Assembly: GCF_932526225.1 (NCBI RefSeq)
Contig: NC_064036.1
Location: forward strand, 372,001-436,000
Source: Nematostella vectensis
Taxonomy: Eukaryota > Cnidaria > Anthozoa > Actiniaria > Edwardsiidae
DNA length: 64,000 nucleotides
Direction: 5' to 3'
Part shown: piece by piece, positions 61,065 to 64,000 of the stretch
How positions within the stretch are numbered: the first letter of the stretch is position 1
How the letters are laid out: every line of letters starts with the position of its first letter
The notes under the pieces: generated by a model
Database searches by the model: none
Told to the model about the DNA's origin: nothing
The model's input: only the letters and a program-made list of their open reading frames with translations
Position numbers and translations under genes: made by a program

Positions 61065-63069
61065 GGAAAGTAAAAAAAAATCAAAATTGTTGGTGGGGGT
61101 CTCTGCTGTGTTTGTTTTCTTTTTAGTTTTGTTCTATTATTATTATTATTTTCTTTTTTAGAGGGGGAGGGGAATTCAGCTAAAAATAGCCAAGGGTCAA
61201 TTCAAGCAACTAGTACAAAAGATGTTTTTTTGCAGTCCTTTATTCAATATATTCAAGGTTATCATGCAATTCTGTTGTTTGACTCCATATATATATATTT
61301 TTTTCTTTCTTTTCATTACAAGTTCTATATGTGTAAGTGGTGACCATAGCTATGATTACTATTATTTAGAATATTTTTTTACCTACTAACAGAAAACAAC
61401 TTGACTGCAAAACACTTACTGTAGGGCACTCAATATTAGGCATTACTTTCATGTGGATGTAAGGTTGAAATGTCAAAACCTTCATTAACCCGTGAACTAC
61501 GCTTTAGCGTATTACACTTTGTGGTGATCTGATTCTATTGTACTTTTTTGTGTTTTACTAACTATTACCGTTTAACTATCACACTTTGTTTCACGGGTTA
61601 ATGAAAACCACTCTAATTACTTACAGTAGTTCTTTTTTAATATTATTATTTACTTGTATAATTTAGATGAGCAATACATATTTCTTTATGGCTTTGTAGA
61701 GCTCATCTCGTTCCTCATAAATAACAAACAAAATGAAGTTTGTTCTTATTTTGGTGCAAGGAATCTACAGTAGTTTTCTAATCAGATAATTGTTTTTTTT
61801 TTAACACACACCTGTTATTTCAACAGCTCTTACTTGAGTTTGCTTGTCTCAGAAATATACCTTGCTTAATAAACAAATATATCTTACAAACTTATTTAAT
61901 AATAGGTAACAACTGCAATATTTTATGAAGAGAGTGCCCCTCCCTTCCCCCTGCTATTGTTGACATTATGCTCAATAAACTGTTACCTCTCCCTTCTCCA
62001 CCAGTTAAGCATTCTATGTATGCTTCCCTGTACAAAATGCGCCCCTTCAAATAGAACATTAAAGTTCACATACTTGTTTACTTCCTCAATCTCTTTGCTT
62101 TGTGTTTTTTGTTAACTTCCTAGGAACAAATTGAATACATATAATCAATAAATCTAGCAAGCTTATTTTGCAAACTCACTTTTTTTATTATTTTTGCGCA
62201 AAACCTATCAGGATTAAGGGGGTCCAGCACAAAGAAAAAAAAACGAATTAAAAAAAAAAAGCCCATTGGCCTGGGATCGAACCCGGTCTGAAGAACAAAA
62301 CGGAAACCATACATACGGATTACCGAATCGGAATGGCAGCACAAGGCTTTTACGGAAGGCTGTAAAGAACCCGAAGGCCCCAAGCACCGATATTTCCGAG
62401 CGAATATGCTGTACAACACTCTTGCAAGGTTATCCCAACCCGCGCATTAATGGGGAGGACAATAACCAGGATCCCAGGCCTGTAATACGGTTACGCCACG
62501 CACAGCTCGCCGAGATTGTGGATGACAAAAAATAGAGGTCTATTTGGGCGTCTTGGGTCCCTTGGGGACTCGCCATGCGCACGGGCGCATCTCTTTTATT
62601 GTGTACATGACATCAAATTAGCGAAGAAAAAAGACGCTGTTTTGGTATCATGTGAAAAGCATTAAATAAATAGAAATAAAGACGTAAGGGGGGAGAATAT
62701 TGACATCTTCATATTAGAATATTGACAAAATCCGAAATATTGTCTACGCTGACTAAGTAAAGCTGTATTTTACTTTAAAGGGGCAGCAGCATAGTACTGC
62801 GCATGTCTGGAGTCAGTGTTTATTGTAGGCTTTTAAGTGTCTTCAAACAGTTGAACTTTTTAAAAGCTGTCAATACCTTATTAAATAATATGCAATATTA
62901 TATTGAAAACTATGTTAATTGACAGTTTGTGGTCATTTTTTTTGTTTTGTTTAAAGTCTCCCACATGTACCAAAAGCTCATAAGTCAGTATTAGAATTTC
63001 ACTGAAGTTCATTGTGTCAGGGCTCTAGAGCTATTGCAAATCTCTTAAACATGACACTCCCCTTTTAAA
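61065..63069. repeat. Satellite monomer 31 (A type)
   Basis: MITE-1 61489-61597, tRNA-like 62262-62331, MITE-2 62779-63064. A markers as in monomers 25 and 28. Private CTCAATCTC (62096), CGGAATGGC (62329), GCATTAAATAAA (62660). Confidence 0.95.
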
Positions 63070-64000
63070 GGAAAGTAAAAAAAATCAAAATTGTTGGTGG
63101 GGGTCTCTGCTGTGTTTGTTTTCTTTTTAGTTTTGTTCTATTATTATTATTATTTTCTTTTTTAGAGGGGGAGGGGAATTCAGCTAAAAATAGCCAAGGG
63201 TCAATTCAAGCAACTAGTACAAAAGATGTTTTTTTGCAGTCCTTTATTCAATATATTCAAGGTTATCATGCAATTCTGTTGTTTGACTCCATATATATAT
63301 ATTTTTTTCTTTCTTTTCATTACAAGTTCTATATGTGTAAGTGGTGACCATAGCTATGATTACTATTATTTAGAATATTTTTTTACCTACTAACAGAAAA
63401 CAACTTGACTGCAAAACACTTACTGTAGGGCACTCAATATTAGGCATTACTTTCATGTGGATGTAAGGTTGAAATGTCAAAACCTTCATTAACCCGTGAA
63501 CTACGCTTTAGCGTATTACACTTTGTGGTGATCTGATTCTATTGTACTTTTTTGTGTTTTACTAACTATTACCGTTTAACTATCACACTTTGTTTCACGG
63601 GTTAATGAAAACCACTCTAATTACTTACAGTAGTTCTTTTTTAATATTATTATTTACTTGTATAATTTAGATGAGCAATACATATTTCTTTATGGCTTTG
63701 TAGAGCTCATCTCGTTCCTCATAAATAACAAACAAAATGAAGTTTGTTCTTATTTTGGTGCAAGGAATCTACAGTAGTTTTCTAATCAGATAATTGTTTT
63801 TTTTTTAACACACACCTGTTATTTCAACAGCTCTTACTTGAGTTTGCTTGTCTCAGAAATATACCTTGCTTAATAAACAAATATATCTTACAAACTTATT
63901 TAATAATAGGTAACAACTGCAATATTTTATGAAGAGAGTGCCCCTCCCTTCCCCCTGCTATTGTTGACATTATGCTCAATAAACTGTTACCTCTCCCTTC
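63070..64000. repeat. Satellite monomer 32 (partial, A type again)
   Basis: MITE-1 63493-63601. Carries A-type markers (CACTCAATATT, GTGCAAGGAATC, ATTTTATGAAG) directly after A-type monomer 31, so the A-B-C order is broken here. The window ends before the tRNA-like module. Confidence 0.95.

Larger units (their letters stand above)
49038..63069. repeat. Three-monomer (6,014-bp) higher-order repeat
   Basis: Homologous points recur at a constant 6,014-bp offset: 50238/56252/62266, 52242/58256, 53901/59915 and 54497/60511. Shared private variants define A (25, 28, 31), B (26, 29) and C (27, 30). A looser three-monomer spacing (about 6,008 bp) is visible upstream between monomers 20 and 23. Confidence 0.85.
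1..64000. repeat. Tandem array of a ~2.0-kb satellite monomer (31 complete + 1 partial)
   Basis: The whole window is built from one unit repeated head-to-tail in one orientation. Recurrence of GGAAAGTA just after CCCC(T)TTTAAA gives monomer starts at 1, 2009, 4007, 6009, 8010, 10014, 12025, 14605, 16604, 18613, 20746, 22758, 24889, 26897, 29018, 31011, 33012, 35024, 37022, 39022, 41024, 43027, 45031, 47031, 49038, 51041, 53045, 55051, 57055, 59059, 61065 and 63070. Most monomers are 1993-2012 bp; 7, 10, 12 and 14 are longer because of rearrangements described separately. No unique sequence lies between monomers, and the array runs off both ends. Satellite DNA is the natural reading. Position 1 coincides with the chosen phase, which is arbitrary. 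Confidence 0.97.

Noticed and set aside
1-64000. CRISPR array or bacterial repeat locus
   Set aside because: Repeats are ~2 kb with no short repeat/unique spacer alternation and no cas-like frames.
1-64000. Helitron- or virus-derived unit
   Set aside because: No Rep, helicase, integrase or capsid-like frame, and no convincing TC...CTRR termini around the monomer.

Overview
The window is one uninterrupted tandem array. A monomer of about 2.0 kb, phased here on the motif GGAAAGTA, starts at position 1 and is repeated head-to-tail 31 times. A partial 32nd copy fills 63070-64000. I see no protein-coding gene, rRNA gene, CRISPR array or bacterial operon structure. The open frames are short, begin at chance ATG/TTG codons, and recur only because the DNA recurs. 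The layout fits a eukaryotic genome: long-monomer satellite DNA, MITE-like elements flanked by TTAA, a Pol III-type tRNA-like module, (AT)n and (TTA)n microsatellites, and one truncated retrotransposon tail. A metazoan is my best guess, with an invertebrate such as a cnidarian possible. The species cannot be fixed from this sequence alone.

Each monomer has the same order (coordinates for monomer 1). A T-rich leader holds (TTA)n and (AT)n tracts (1-250). A 109-bp TTAA-flanked inverted-repeat element, 'MITE-1', follows (429-537). Next is an AT-rich stretch with no recognisable gene (about 542-1187). A GC- and CpG-rich block follows (about 1199-1530). On the minus strand it contains a 70-nt tRNA-like sequence with A box, perfect B box and an immediate T-run terminator, plus an 11-bp long-range inverted repeat and two strong short hairpins. 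The monomer ends with a 286-bp TTAA-flanked element, 'MITE-2' (1718-2003), whose right TTAA abuts the next monomer. Because both TTAA elements sit at the same place in every copy, they were in the unit before it was amplified.

The array is not homogeneous. Two sequence classes can be read by eye. Class I has CTTCTTGGCC, AAATATATCTT and CTCCCTTCCCC. Class II has CTTTATGGCT, AAAGACATGTT and CTCTCTTCCC. Monomers 1-5, 16, 18 and 19 are class I. Monomers 6-8, 10-15, 17, 21, 22, 24, 27, 29 and 30 are mainly class II. Monomers 9, 20, 23, 25, 26, 28, 31 and 32 switch class inside the unit, which looks like gene conversion or crossover. From about 49 kb to the end the array has a three-monomer higher-order repeat of 6,014 bp (A-B-C-A-B-C-A-A). 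Rearranged units are monomer 7 (extra ~580 bp, out-of-register junction at 13610/13611), monomers 10 and 12 (the same 122-bp internal duplication), monomer 14 (a ~115-bp insertion resembling a LINE 3' end) and monomer 15 (11-bp deletion and a mutated B box).

The best candidate for something undescribed is the combination itself: a 2-kb satellite carrying about one potentially transcribable tRNA-like Pol III unit per monomer, 32 of them in this window, amplified with two TTAA elements and organised into higher-order repeats. Whether any copy is transcribed cannot be decided from sequence.
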